A DNA stretch of 64,000 bases from Patescibacteria group bacterium (GTDB lineage Bacteria > Patescibacteriota > Microgenomatia > UBA1406 > GWC2-37-13), in NCBI GenBank assembly GCA_026004455.1, contig BPJE01000003.1, positions 62,001-126,000 on the forward strand, in the 5' to 3' direction. Numbering within the stretch: the first letter of the stretch is position 1; every line of letters starts with the position of its first letter. A program made the translations under genes and the position numbers. Below the pieces are notes generated by a model. That model was not told where the DNA came from, searched no databases, and was given only the letters and a program-made list of their open reading frames with translations. Below, in pieces: positions 7,920 through 16,948 of this stretch.

Positions 7920-10586
7920 ATGAAAAAAATTTACATTTTTTTATTTTTATTTTTTCTATTTAATATTTTTTTTGTTAAAGAAGTTTATGGTTTGCAATTT
8001 TATAAATATCAAAACAATCCTTTAAATATTTCTTTAATAGATGATTATTCTTATGTTTTGCAAGTTGATGTTTATGAAAAAAATAATAATGGTTGTTTTG
8101 GAATTGCAGCGGCAAGAAAATCAAACGATAGTTTTTATTCATTAGTAAAAATTGAATCAAATAATTGTGTTAATTGGGTAATGAAAAAAGAGGTTCTAAG
8201 ATTAGGGCGAGATATAACTAATCCTAGATTATTTGTTGATACTAACAATCAAAAAATATTGTTTTTTACAATACAAGATGATCAGGATTTTTATCGAATA
8301 TACTCAACAAATTGTGATAACAATTTAAATTGTTCAAATGATGTAAATCTTATTCTTAACCCAAACAAAAATGATTATACAGAAAAAAACGGTTATTTTG
8401 CTGCCAAGATTTTAAGATATCAAGATAAATATTATATGTTTTATGGTGTTTGGGGAAGTGATGGTTTTAAAATTAGATTGGCTTATTCAGATAACTTACA
8501 ATCATGGACAAAATGTCAGTTTAATTTAATATCGGATGGTGCTGATGGTCCATTTCCTTTAATTTTAGATAATTCATTATTTTTATTTTATCACAAATCA
8601 AATTCTTCAGGAATAAAGCTAGCAAAAGCTAATCTTCCTATTAGCTGTAATATGAGTTTTCAAGACCAGGGTTATCAATTAATAAAAGGATCCACATATG
8701 ATGCTAAGCACTTGATTTTTCCTTCAGTTTTGTTTGAAAATAATGATTTTAAACTATTTTATAGTGGTTTAAGTTCATTTAATAATTGGAGTTTAAATTT
8801 TGCTTGTACAGACACTATTTGTGGTTTTAATTTACCAACTCCTACTTTAATACCATCCCCAACTATTACTCCTACTCCAATTCCCACAAAAATACCAATA
8901 ATAATTTTACCTGGATTTATGGGGTCGTGGAATAAAGAGGCGATTTTGCATAATGGAAATGTAAATTATACTGAATGGAAATTAGCGCCATTTGTTAAAG
9001 AGTATAACGGATTGATAAATACTTTAAAAAATCTTGGTTTAAAAGAAAATGAAGATTTTTATGTATTCGCCTATGATTGGCGAAAACCAGTATTGGAAAC
9101 AGTTGAGAATTTAAATAGTTTTATAAATAGTCATTTATCTCAAACTTTTAATAAATTTTCTCTTGTTGGTCATTCTTTAGGTGGATTAGTGGCAAGAATA
9201 TATACTCAAAAATATAAAGATAAAGTAAATAAGATAATATCTGTTGGCTCGCCTCATCAAGGAGTGGTTCAGGTTTATAAACCAATTGAAGCAGGTGAGA
9301 TTGATAGAGAAAACACACTTTTATGGTTAGCTCAAAAAATGATTTTAATTTTAAATAAAAATGCTATTGAGTCTGATAGACAAACTATAGCTAACAAATT
9401 TCCTGTTGCTTATGATCTTTTTCCAACTTTTGATTTTTTAAAAAATAAAAATAATCAGATTATTCCAATTAGTAGTTTAAATGTAAAAAATACTCTATTG
9501 AATCAATTTAATCAATCACTAAATGAGATTTATGATATTTTTACTGCTATTTATGGTGAAAAAGATAAAAATACTCCTTCAGAATTTATAATTGATTCGC
9601 CAAATTTGATTGATCAAGTTTTAGGCAATTATCAAGATGGTTATCCAATAGAGACACATTTTGATTATGGTGATTATACTGTTTTAACAAAAAGCGCTAA
9701 ACAAGATGAAGATGCGGAAAAATTAGTTTTTGATCATGGAGAAATTATTACTAAAAAAGAAGCAATAAAAAAAATTTTAGATTTATTAGGTATTAATTAT
9801 AATGAAGAAAAAATTGTTGAGGGAGAAAAAACTAATATTGCTAGATCATTGATCTTTCTTATTAAATCTCCAGCAAAAATGAGTATTAATTTTAATAATA
9901 ATATTTACGAAGAAAATGATGGAATAATTTTTATACCTAATGCAGAAACAGGGGGTTATCAATTAAATGTTCAAGGTACAGATTTTGGTCAGTATCAAGT
10001 AATTATTGGTCAAATTTCAGATAACAATGATATTTGGGAGACAATTAATGGAGAAATAACTAATAATCCTCCGGATCAACAAATTGACACTTATTTTATT
10101 AATTATAACAACGAAAACTCATATTCAATATTTCCTACTTCAACACCAACCTTAACTTCAACTCCAGCTTTAACCTCAACTTTAACACCAACTAAAATTT
10201 TTGACCCTACTAATACTCCAAAAAATATACCAATTTTGTCACAAACAACTAATCAATCAACAACTTCTAATAACTCAAATAATTTATTAACATCAAATTC
10301 AAATGAGCAAATTTCATCAAAACCTACACCGACACCAACTTTAATTTTATTTTCAAAAATAGATAATGAAACTAATAAAAATTTAAACAATGATAATAAT
10401 AGAAAAATTTTAGGTGAAAAAACAGAAAAAAAAGAGATTAATCAATTAAAAAACAAAAAAAGTAATAATTTTATTTATTATTCAATTTTAGGAATAATAA
10501 TCTTTTTTATATTTTTAATATTCAAAATGTATAATATCTTTCATGACAAGATTAAATATCTCGCTTTTAACAGCAACAAAAAATAG
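7920..10586 (+). CDS. Secreted, C-terminally anchored protein with N-terminal propeller-like domain and LCAT/PGAP1-type lipase domain
   Basis: Protein of 888 residues. Residues 1-25 form a signal peptide. Residues about 40-295 have repeated blades with YYMFYG-WGSDGFKIRLAYSDNLQSWTK and DFKLFYSGLSS-NNW, as in GH43/GH32 five-bladed propellers. A TP-rich linker (about 300-322) leads to an alpha/beta hydrolase domain: IIILPGFMGSW, YAYDWRKP, and the nucleophile elbow LVGHSLGG with Ser419, followed by SPHQG. A second Ser/Thr/Pro-rich stretch precedes a C-terminal membrane helix and a Lys-rich end. The protein is probably displayed on the cell surface; its substrate could be lipid or polysaccharide ester. 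The next gene overlaps its end by 44 bases. Confidence 0.65.
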   Translation: MKKIYIFLFLFFLFNIFFVKEVYGLQFYKYQNNPLNISLIDDYSYVLQVDVYEKNNNGCFGIAAARKSNDSFYSLVKIESNNCVNWVMKKEVLRLGRDITNPRLFVDTNNQKILFFTIQDDQDFYRIYSTNCDNNLNCSNDVNLILNPNKNDYTEKNGYFAAKILRYQDKYYMFYGVWGSDGFKIRLAYSDNLQSWTKCQFNLISDGADGPFPLILDNSLFLFYHKSNSSGIKLAKANLPISCNMSFQDQGYQLIKGSTYDAKHLIFPSVLFENNDFKLFYSGLSSFNNWSLNFACTDTICGFNLPTPTLIPSPTITPTPIPTKIPIIILPGFMGSWNKEAILHNGNVNYTEWKLAPFVKEYNGLINTLKNLGLKENEDFYVFAYDWRKPVLETVENLNSFINSHLSQTFNKFSLVGHSLGGLVARIYTQKYKDKVNKIISVGSPHQGVVQVYKPIEAGEIDRENTLLWLAQKMILILNKNAIESDRQTIANKFPVAYDLFPTFDFLKNKNNQIIPISSLNVKNTLLNQFNQSLNEIYDIFTAIYGEKDKNTPSEFIIDSPNLIDQVLGNYQDGYPIETHFDYGDYTVLTKSAKQDEDAEKLVFDHGEIITKKEAIKKILDLLGINYNEEKIVEGEKTNIARSLIFLIKSPAKMSINFNNNIYEENDGIIFIPNAETGGYQLNVQGTDFGQYQVIIGQISDNNDIWETINGEITNNPPDQQIDTYFINYNNENSYSIFPTSTPTLTSTPALTSTLTPTKIFDPTNTPKNIPILSQTTNQSTTSNNSNNLLTSNSNEQISSKPTPTPTLILFSKIDNETNKNLNNDNNRKILGEKTEKKEINQLKNKKSNNFIYYSILGIIIFFIFLIFKMYNIFHDKIKYLAFNSNKK

Positions 10587-11316
10587 TCAAGAGACAGTTG
10601 AAAAAACTTTTAGATCAGTAAAAGATTTAGTTGATGAAATAATTGTTGTTGATAATGGTTCAAAAGATAAAACTTTGGCAATTGCGAAAAAATATCAGGC
10701 AAAAATTATTTTTTATAAAGGGAAAAATTTAGGTAAACAGTATCAAAAAGGATTAAAACTTATTAAAAATCAATGGGTATTAATTTTAGATAGCGATGAG
10801 TATTTGAGCAAACAATTAAAAAAAGAAATAAAAGATAAAATCAAAAATAAGTCTTTAAATAATTTTGATGGTTATTTTATTCCTTTTCAAAATCATTTTT
10901 TAGGAAGACCAATTAATTATGGAGGAGAAAATTACATTATGCTTCGATTATTTAAAAAAAACAAAATTAAAATTACCTCAGAGCCAACTCATCAAAAATA
11001 TATTTTAACTTCAAAAAAAATCGGTTATTTAAAAAATAAGATCATTCATTATTCTTACAGATCTTTATCTCAAATGTTAAAAAAATTTACTTATTATGCG
11101 ATAGAAGAAGCAAAGAAAAAGTTTAAAAAAGGAGAAAAATCTTCTTTAAAAAAAATAATTCTTTATTCTTTGCATATGTTTTATGCAAGATTTATAAAAG
11201 ATGAAGGTTTTAAAGATGGCTTATTTCGAATACCCCTTGATTTAGGATTTACTTATATGGAATTTTTAACTTATTTGGTATTATTTATTTTGCAGTTAAG
11301 AAAGAAATATGAATAA
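10543..11316 (+). CDS. Family 2 glycosyltransferase
   Basis: Protein of 257 residues with a GT-A fold start: ISLLTATKNSQETVEKTFRSV, then VDEIIVVDNGSKDKT and the metal-binding WVLILDSDEYLS near residues 80-89. The YFIPFQNHFLGRPINYGG and EPTHQKY segments resemble WaaE/KdtX-type core or capsule glucosyltransferases. It should transfer a nucleotide-activated sugar to a lipid-linked acceptor at the cytosolic membrane face. The start must lie inside the lipase gene, because the conserved beta-strand begins 5 codons after the ATG. The acceptor is unknown. Confidence 0.78.
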   Translation: MTRLNISLLTATKNSQETVEKTFRSVKDLVDEIIVVDNGSKDKTLAIAKKYQAKIIFYKGKNLGKQYQKGLKLIKNQWVLILDSDEYLSKQLKKEIKDKIKNKSLNNFDGYFIPFQNHFLGRPINYGGENYIMLRLFKKNKIKITSEPTHQKYILTSKKIGYLKNKIIHYSYRSLSQMLKKFTYYAIEEAKKKFKKGEKSSLKKIILYSLHMFYARFIKDEGFKDGLFRIPLDLGFTYMEFLTYLVLFILQLRKKYE

Positions 11317-13234
11317 AAAAATTGCTTTTATTTTTGTATTGTATAAAACTTCAAAAAAAGAAATATTAAGACTGGAAAAAGAGATTAGCAAAATGGGTTT
11401 ACAAAATTACAAGATTTATTTTATTGATAATACTTCATCAAATAAAGGTTATGCTGCTGGGGTAAATATTGGTTTAAAAAAAGCTATTAATGATGGTTTT
11501 GATTTATTTTTAATTTGCAATTATGACATCTCTTTTAATAATTTAAAAATAAAAGAGATATTGGAAGCTGGAAAATTTTTTGATATTTGGGGATTAGCGA
11601 TGAAGCAAGAAGGAAAAATTTATTATGGCGGAGAAATTGATCGTTGGCGAATGAGCGGCGGATTAATTGACAAAAAACCAAAACAAAGATTTTTTTCAGT
11701 TGATTTTGTTTCCGGTTCTTTAATGATTATTAAAAAAAATGTCATTGATAAAGTTGGTTTTTTTGATGAAAGTTATTTTATGTATTATGAGGATGTTGAT
11801 TATTGTTATCGGGCAAAAAAAGCAGGATTTAAAATCGGTGTTGATACAAAATTAATTTACGATCATTTTGAAATTTCAAAAACTAATAATCCCAAAAAAA
11901 ACTGGTATCTTTTTAAAAACAGACTTAAATTTTTTTTAAAGTATTCTACTCCTCTTCAAAAAATCAGGGAAATAATCAGAATTCCAAAGACCATATATGA
12001 GGAAATTAAAAAAAGAATTTTTTATCTAAATTTTTTTACTTATAATATTTTTTCTATTTTAAATAAATTATTAACATTTATTCAGTTTATTGTTTTAATT
12101 AGAGTTTTTCCTCCGGAGACATATGGAATTTATAGTTTAGCTTGGGCTCATTTATCAATGTTTTTGCCGTTAATTGATTTTGGATCAACTAATTACGGCA
12201 TTATTAATTTACCTCAGCAAAAAAAGCTGGTATTTTCTGATCTTTTAAGCTTTAGATTTTTTTTATCATTAATAGTTTTTTTAATAACAATAATCAGTTT
12301 GTTTTTTATTCCTTATAACTTAACAACAAAAATTACGATTTTTTTTATCTCAATTGTTAGTTTTCAAACAAGTTTTTTTGGCAGTTTGTTAATTAAATTA
12401 ACTAACATTAATCAAGTTTATTTATCTTCGATTATTAGTTTTATTTTTCAGTTTTTATTAACTTTTTTTGTGATTTTGGTTAGTTTATTAACAAAAGATA
12501 TATTGACAGTTTTTTTAGTAATTTTTATTTTATATGGACTTTATTTAGTTTATCTTTTAGATTATTTACAAAAAATTGAATTAAATATCAAAATTAATTT
12601 TGATCTTAAAAAATTTTTATCAATTATTAAAATCTCATATATTTATCTTTTGATTGCAATTTTTGCTCGTTGGTATAGCCGAGCAGATATTTTTCTGCTA
12701 AATTTTTTAAAAAATCAAGAGGTTGTTGGCATATATTCATCAGCTTATAAATTTTTAGAAGCATTAATGTTTATGGTGACAGCATATAATTTATCATCAT
12801 TGCCGATTTTAGTTTCTTTTTACAAAGATAAAAATTTTGATTTAATAAAGTTAAAAATCAAGAAAGATTTTGTTTTTTTAAGTTTTATTGCGCTTGTTAT
12901 AAGTTTTGGATTTTATTTTTTTTCTGATATATTTTTGAATCTTTTTTTTAAAAACAAATATTTATTGGCAATACCAATATTAAAAATCATTATTTTTAAT
13001 CTGCCATTAATTCTTCTAACATCAATTTTTTTCAATTTTTTTTATGTTGTTGGCAAAGTAAAAATAATTTTGTTTTTAATGATTTTTCAGTTAATTTTTA
13101 ATGTTAGCGCTAATTTAATTTTTATTCCAAAGTATAGTTATTTTGCCAGTTCTTATATTTCTTTGATTGGTGAAGTTATTAATCTATTAATTTCTATTTA
13201 TTTTTATAAAAAATATTATGAAAATTTCGGTTGA
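11309..13234 (+). CDS. Fusion of a GT2 rhamnosyltransferase-like domain to a Wzx/MATE-type polysaccharide flippase
   Basis: One uninterrupted frame of 641 residues. Residues 1-230 look like WbbL/RfbN-type GT2 enzymes: NKGYAAGVNIGLKKA, LFLICNYDIS in place of the usual NPD, FVSGSLMIIKKNVIDKVGFFDESYFMYYEDVDYCYRAKKAG. Residues about 240-641 contain 12 or so hydrophobic segments starting FNIFSILNKLLTFIQFIVLIRVFPPETYGIYSLAW, typical of oligosaccharide-lipid flippases. Such proteins move undecaprenyl-linked repeat units across the membrane. The fusion would couple the last sugar addition to export. The gene overlaps its neighbours by 8 bases (upstream) and 17 bases (downstream). Confidence 0.75.
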   Translation: MNKKIAFIFVLYKTSKKEILRLEKEISKMGLQNYKIYFIDNTSSNKGYAAGVNIGLKKAINDGFDLFLICNYDISFNNLKIKEILEAGKFFDIWGLAMKQEGKIYYGGEIDRWRMSGGLIDKKPKQRFFSVDFVSGSLMIIKKNVIDKVGFFDESYFMYYEDVDYCYRAKKAGFKIGVDTKLIYDHFEISKTNNPKKNWYLFKNRLKFFLKYSTPLQKIREIIRIPKTIYEEIKKRIFYLNFFTYNIFSILNKLLTFIQFIVLIRVFPPETYGIYSLAWAHLSMFLPLIDFGSTNYGIINLPQQKKLVFSDLLSFRFFLSLIVFLITIISLFFIPYNLTTKITIFFISIVSFQTSFFGSLLIKLTNINQVYLSSIISFIFQFLLTFFVILVSLLTKDILTVFLVIFILYGLYLVYLLDYLQKIELNIKINFDLKKFLSIIKISYIYLLIAIFARWYSRADIFLLNFLKNQEVVGIYSSAYKFLEALMFMVTAYNLSSLPILVSFYKDKNFDLIKLKIKKDFVFLSFIALVISFGFYFFSDIFLNLFFKNKYLLAIPILKIIIFNLPLILLTSIFFNFFYVVGKVKIILFLMIFQLIFNVSANLIFIPKYSYFASSYISLIGEVINLLISIYFYKKYYENFG

Positions 13235-14183
13235 TTTTGGAGCAGTTGAAGGCAAAGGTTATTATGGAACAAAAATTTTTTCTGAAAATTTAAAAAAAGC
13301 TTTATTAAAATACGATAAAAATAATGACTATATTTTTTATGATTTTAAAACTGTTAAACCAAAATTATTTTGGAGTCAATTAGGATTAAGTTTAGCAGAA
13401 TTAAAAAATAAACCTGATGTTTTTTTAGCTCTAAATCAATCAATTCCTTTTTACGTTAATGGTAAAATAATTTCTTTTTCTCATGGTTTGTCTTATTATT
13501 TTTATCCAGAGTATTATTCAAAACATGATGTTAGTCGATTAAAAAAACAGTTGTCAATAATGGTAAAAAGATCTCAAGTGATTATTGTTTCTTCAATTAA
13601 AGTAAAAAATGAATTAGAAAAAATATCTGAAAAAAATAAAAATTTAAAAATCATTAATCTGCCTTTTGGCATACCTTTTGATGTTTTGGAATTTAAAAAT
13701 TTTAAAAAAATAAATAAAAAATATTTTTTAGTGGTTGCTAATAACCAGCCAATAAAAAATCTTAATTTTATAATTGAAAATTTTTTAAAAGCAACAGTAG
13801 ACAAAAACTTTTATCTTTATGTTGTTACCAACAATGCAGATGGCTTAATTAAAGAAAAAAATATTAAATATTTTCTTAATATCAGTCGTTTTCAATTAAT
13901 AAATCTTTATTCTCAAAGCCAGGCTTTATTAACAGCATCTTTTTATGAAAGTTTTAATTTTCCAATTTTAGAAACTCTTTTTTTTGCCAACCCTGTAATT
14001 GCTTTGAAATCAGCAGCAATACCGGAATTTAAAAATTATGTTAATATCGCAAAAAATGAATATGAGTTTATTAATTTTTTAAAAAAAATACCTCGAAAAT
14101 TAGACAAAAAAAATATTGATGAACTTAAAGAAAAATTTAGTTGGAAAAAATATGTTGAAAAATTGATAAAATTATATCAATAA
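13218..14183 (+). CDS. Family 4 glycosyltransferase
   Basis: GT-B-fold enzyme of 321 residues. The N-terminal part has the glycine-rich KISVDFGAVEGKGYYGTKIFSENL start. The C-terminal donor-binding part has KNLNFIIENFLKA, SQSQALLTASFYESFNFPILETLFFANPVIALKSAAIPEF, containing the EX7E signature (ESFNFPILE), and ends in FSWKKYVEKLIKLY. This is the layout of retaining GT4 transferases that use UDP- or GDP-sugars. It overlaps the preceding fusion gene by 17 bases and is followed after 2 bases by another GT2, so it is part of one transcription unit. The donor sugar cannot be read from sequence. Confidence 0.8.
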   Translation: MKISVDFGAVEGKGYYGTKIFSENLKKALLKYDKNNDYIFYDFKTVKPKLFWSQLGLSLAELKNKPDVFLALNQSIPFYVNGKIISFSHGLSYYFYPEYYSKHDVSRLKKQLSIMVKRSQVIIVSSIKVKNELEKISEKNKNLKIINLPFGIPFDVLEFKNFKKINKKYFLVVANNQPIKNLNFIIENFLKATVDKNFYLYVVTNNADGLIKEKNIKYFLNISRFQLINLYSQSQALLTASFYESFNFPILETLFFANPVIALKSAAIPEFKNYVNIAKNEYEFINFLKKIPRKLDKKNIDELKEKFSWKKYVEKLIKLYQ

Positions 14184-14185
14184 AT

Positions 14186-14950
14186 ATGATATCAGTAGTT
14201 ATTTTGCATAAAAATGAAAAAGATATTGAAAGATGTCTGCAATCAGTTGATTTTGCTGATGAGATAATTATTATTTTTGATGAAAAAAATAAAAATCTTG
14301 AATTTGAAAACAATGTAAAAAATAATAAAAGAATTAAGATTTTTTATCGGAAGTTAAATAATGATTTTTCCAAACAAAGAAACTATGGTTTAAACAAGAC
14401 AAAAGGCGATTGGATTTTGTTTTTAGACAGTGATGAAGAAATTACTCCGGAGTTAAAACAAGAAATAATCAATGAAATTAATAATAAAAATCAAAACTTT
14501 TCTGCTTATTATATTAAACGACGTGATTTTTTTTGGGGTAGAGAAGTGCGATTTGGCGAAGTAAGAAAAATAAGATCAGAAGGAATAATTAGATTAGTGA
14601 AAAAAAACTCTGGTTATTGGCAAGGCAAAGTTCATGAAGAATATAAAGTTAACTCTGGTTTTAAAATTGGCAAATTAAAAAATTTTATTAATCATTATCC
14701 TCATCAAAGTTTAAGAGAGTTTATTAACGATGTCAATTATTACTCAACACTGCGAAGTTTAGAGCTTCAAGAATTGGGTAAAAAAACAAATGTTTTAGAG
14801 ATTATTTTTTTTCCATTTTTTAAATTTATTTTGACTTATTTTATTTATTTAGGTTTTTTAGATGGCGAAGCAGGTTTTGTTTATTCATTTATGATGAGTT
14901 TTCACTCGTTTTTAGTGAGAGCCAAATTATATCAAAGGACGGTCCTTTAA
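14186..14950 (+). CDS. Family 2 glycosyltransferase with repeat-derived C-terminus
   Basis: Protein of 254 residues. MISVVILHKNEKDIERCLQSV, FADEIIIIFD and GDWILFLDSDEEITPEL are the GT2 sugar-nucleotide and metal-binding strands. FFWGREVRFGE, KVHEEYKV and NHYPHQSLREF match the WaaE/KdtX-like subgroup, and this protein is a distant paralogue of the GT2 at 10.5 kb. The last residues QRTVL and the stop codon are encoded by a rearranged copy of hairpin repeat A (14934-14962), so the original C-terminus has probably been replaced or extended by repeat insertion. Confidence 0.8.
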   Translation: MISVVILHKNEKDIERCLQSVDFADEIIIIFDEKNKNLEFENNVKNNKRIKIFYRKLNNDFSKQRNYGLNKTKGDWILFLDSDEEITPELKQEIINEINNKNQNFSAYYIKRRDFFWGREVRFGEVRKIRSEGIIRLVKKNSGYWQGKVHEEYKVNSGFKIGKLKNFINHYPHQSLREFINDVNYYSTLRSLELQELGKKTNVLEIIFFPFFKFILTYFIYLGFLDGEAGFVYSFMMSFHSFLVRAKLYQRTVL

Positions 14951-14962
14951 GGTTCTGTCCTT
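14934..14962. repeat. Hairpin repeat A, rearranged copy
   Basis: AAAGGAC-GGTCCTTT is a small palindrome followed by GGTTCTGTCCTT, the intact right arm of repeat A; the left arm is interrupted. It spans the stop codon of the GT2 gene. Confidence 0.65.
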
Positions 14963-14973
14963 GTTAAGAACAT

Positions 14974-16059
14974 ATGGAGATTTTATTTTTTTTAATAACG
15001 ATATTTTTTTCTTTAGGTCAACTTGCTAGGATAACTTTATTTGAAAGACAGATTAATTTTTATATTTATGAAATTTTTCTTTTAATTGTTTTATTAACTT
15101 TGATTTTTAAATTTAAACTCGAGCCAATTAAATATTTTTGGAAAAACTTCAAAGAATTTTTTTTATTTTTTTTGATTTTAATTTTATCTTTAATATTTAA
15201 TTTTAATCAGTTTGTATATTTTCAAAATTTAGTTGGTTTACTTTATTTTTTAAGATTGTTTTTTTATTTTGTCTATTTTTTTTATCTTTATTATTTTGTT
15301 AGGAATCATCAATATTTTAAAAAAAATATTCAAGTCTCTTTAAATATTTTTATTATTTTAACGATTATCTCAACGATCACTCAATTTTTTTTATATCCTG
15401 ATCTTAGAAATCTTATGTATTTAGGTTGGGACCCACATTTAGGAAGAACATTTGGAGTTTTTTTTGATACAAGTATTGCCGCAGTTATTTATGGATTAAT
15501 TTTTTTTATAAGTAATAATTTTTTTATAAAAATAATTTATTTATTTTTTTTAATTTTTAGTTTTTCTCGAGGAGTAATTTTATCTTTTATTTTTACTTTA
15601 TTATATGTTTTTTTAAAAAATAAACAATCAGTTTTTAGATTAATTATTTTTATTATTTTTTTAATCATTGTCTTAATCTTAGTTCCAAAACCTTTTGGTG
15701 AGGGTAGTAAATTAACCAGAACTTATACGATTATCTCAAGAATAAATGATTATAAAGAAGGCTGGAACTTGTTTTTAAAAAAACCAATATTTGGCTGGGG
15801 ATATAATCGATTAAGATATGTAAGAAATATTGAAAACTCACATGCGGCTTCTAATTTTTCTTCAAGTTATTTAACAATTTTAGTTTCTTCAGGTTTTTTG
15901 GGATTGTTAAGTTTTTTATTTTTATTAAATTTTTTTTGGAAAAAATTTAAGAATAAAAGAGAACTATTAATTTTAATTGGATTAACATCTTTTTTTGACA
16001 ATATTTTTCTCCATCCTTTTATTTTATTTTTATTTTTTACTAGTCTTTTTGATAATTGA
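14974..16059 (+). CDS. O-antigen ligase / Wzy-like polymerase family membrane protein
   Basis: Polytopic protein of 361 residues, about ten hydrophobic segments. The diagnostic part is the large extracytoplasmic loop and its flanks: FSFSRGVILSF, then WNLFLKKPIFGWGYNRLRYVRNIENSHAASNFSSSYLTILVSSGFLGLLSF, matching the Wzy_C/O-antigen ligase pattern (G-G-N and H-N-hydrophobic). Such proteins polymerise or ligate lipid-linked glycans outside the membrane. It completes a set with the flippase and glycosyltransferases upstream. The start follows the repeat-A remnant. Its end overlaps the convergent Ig-like gene by 20 bases. Confidence 0.65.
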   Translation: MEILFFLITIFFSLGQLARITLFERQINFYIYEIFLLIVLLTLIFKFKLEPIKYFWKNFKEFFLFFLILILSLIFNFNQFVYFQNLVGLLYFLRLFFYFVYFFYLYYFVRNHQYFKKNIQVSLNIFIILTIISTITQFFLYPDLRNLMYLGWDPHLGRTFGVFFDTSIAAVIYGLIFFISNNFFIKIIYLFFLIFSFSRGVILSFIFTLLYVFLKNKQSVFRLIIFIIFLIIVLILVPKPFGEGSKLTRTYTIISRINDYKEGWNLFLKKPIFGWGYNRLRYVRNIENSHAASNFSSSYLTILVSSGFLGLLSFLFLLNFFWKKFKNKRELLILIGLTSFFDNIFLHPFILFLFFTSLFDN

Positions 16060-16741
16060 TTTTAAGAGTTTTTGTTTCTATATTTCCAGCAATATCTTGA
16101 GCAATAATCTCAAAAGAATTTTCACCCTCATTTAATCTAATTTGATATTGAAATTTTCCTAAAGCATCAACAATCACTGGACTATTGTTTATTTTTACAA
16201 AAACTTCTTTATCTGTTTCCCCTTTTATTATTATTTCGTTTTTGTTAACAGTATCGCCATCTTTAGGATCAATGATTTCTAATTTTGGTTTTGTATTTTT
16301 GTAAATAACAGTGTATTTTTGAGTTTTTTTAGTGATATTGTCATTATTGTTTTTTCCAATTAGATAAATTTGATTTTCTCCCTCAACTAATCCTGAAATT
16401 TCTTCATTAAAACTATCTAAAGAAAAATTTTTTATCTCTTTAATCTTTTTATTATTTAAAATAAATTGAATCTCATCAATATTAGTCGCTGATCCAGAAA
16501 CAATTATTGAGGCGCTGTTAGTGGCACTAGGAATATTATCAATTGTTAAAGATAGGAATTCATTGGTATTTTTAATTGTTTCAGTTGGTTTGTTATTGGA
16601 AAAAATATTGGCAATAAAAACTGAGGTGTTTAAAAGGATTTTAAAACCAACCGTAAAGATGAAAATCAAAAGAATAACAATTAAAAAAATAATAAAATAA
16701 AAATTTTGAAAAATTGGATTATTATTTAATCTTCTTGTCAT
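16040..16741 (-). CDS. Membrane-anchored protein with tandem Ig-like domains
   Basis: Protein of 233 residues with one N-terminal membrane helix (about 14-38), then an extracellular region. Residues about 64-150 and 153-232 look like two bacterial Ig-like beta-sandwiches; the second reads PKLEIIDPKDGDTVNKNEIIIKGETDKEVFVKINNSPV, G-FQYQIRLNEGENSFEIIAQDIAGN, a Big_9/glucodextranase-B-like pattern common in surface proteins. It has no enzyme motif. It probably serves as a surface or envelope spacer or adhesion module. Its role is unknown, and it lies next to two tRNAs transcribed in the same direction. Confidence 0.6.
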   Translation of the reverse strand: MTRRLNNNPIFQNFYFIIFLIVILLIFIFTVGFKILLNTSVFIANIFSNNKPTETIKNTNEFLSLTIDNIPSATNSASIIVSGSATNIDEIQFILNNKKIKEIKNFSLDSFNEEISGLVEGENQIYLIGKNNNDNITKKTQKYTVIYKNTKPKLEIIDPKDGDTVNKNEIIIKGETDKEVFVKINNSPVIVDALGKFQYQIRLNEGENSFEIIAQDIAGNIETKTLKINYQKD

Positions 16742-16745
16742 ATTG

Positions 16746-16818
16746 AGCTGGGACCGAGAATCGAACTCGGAACCGACGGTTTACGATACCGTTGCTCTAC
16801 CAATTGAGCTATCCCAGC
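16746..16818 (-). tRNA. tRNA-Thr (anticodon CGT)
   Basis: Acceptor GCTGGGA/TCCCAGC, D arm GCTC...GAGC, anticodon stem ACGGT/ACCGT with loop ATCGTAA, T arm CCGAG-TTCGATT-CTCGG, discriminator T. CCA is not encoded (next bases CAA). Confidence 0.93.
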
Positions 16819-16838
16819 AATAATTTTATCATTTTTTG

Positions 16839-16910
16839 AGCGGTGGAGGGGATTTGAACCCCCGACCTTCTCCTTGGGAAGGAGACATTCTACCACTAAA
16901 CTACCACCGC
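16839..16910 (-). tRNA. tRNA-Gly (anticodon CCC)
   Basis: Acceptor GCGGTGG/CCACCGC, anticodon stem TCTCC/GGAGA with loop TTCCCAA, T arm CGGGG-TTCAAAT-CCCCT, discriminator T. CCA is not encoded. It is transcribed with, and just before, tRNA-Thr(CGT). Confidence 0.93.
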
Positions 16911-16948
16911 AAAATTACAAAATTATTATATCTAAAAATAAGATAAAA

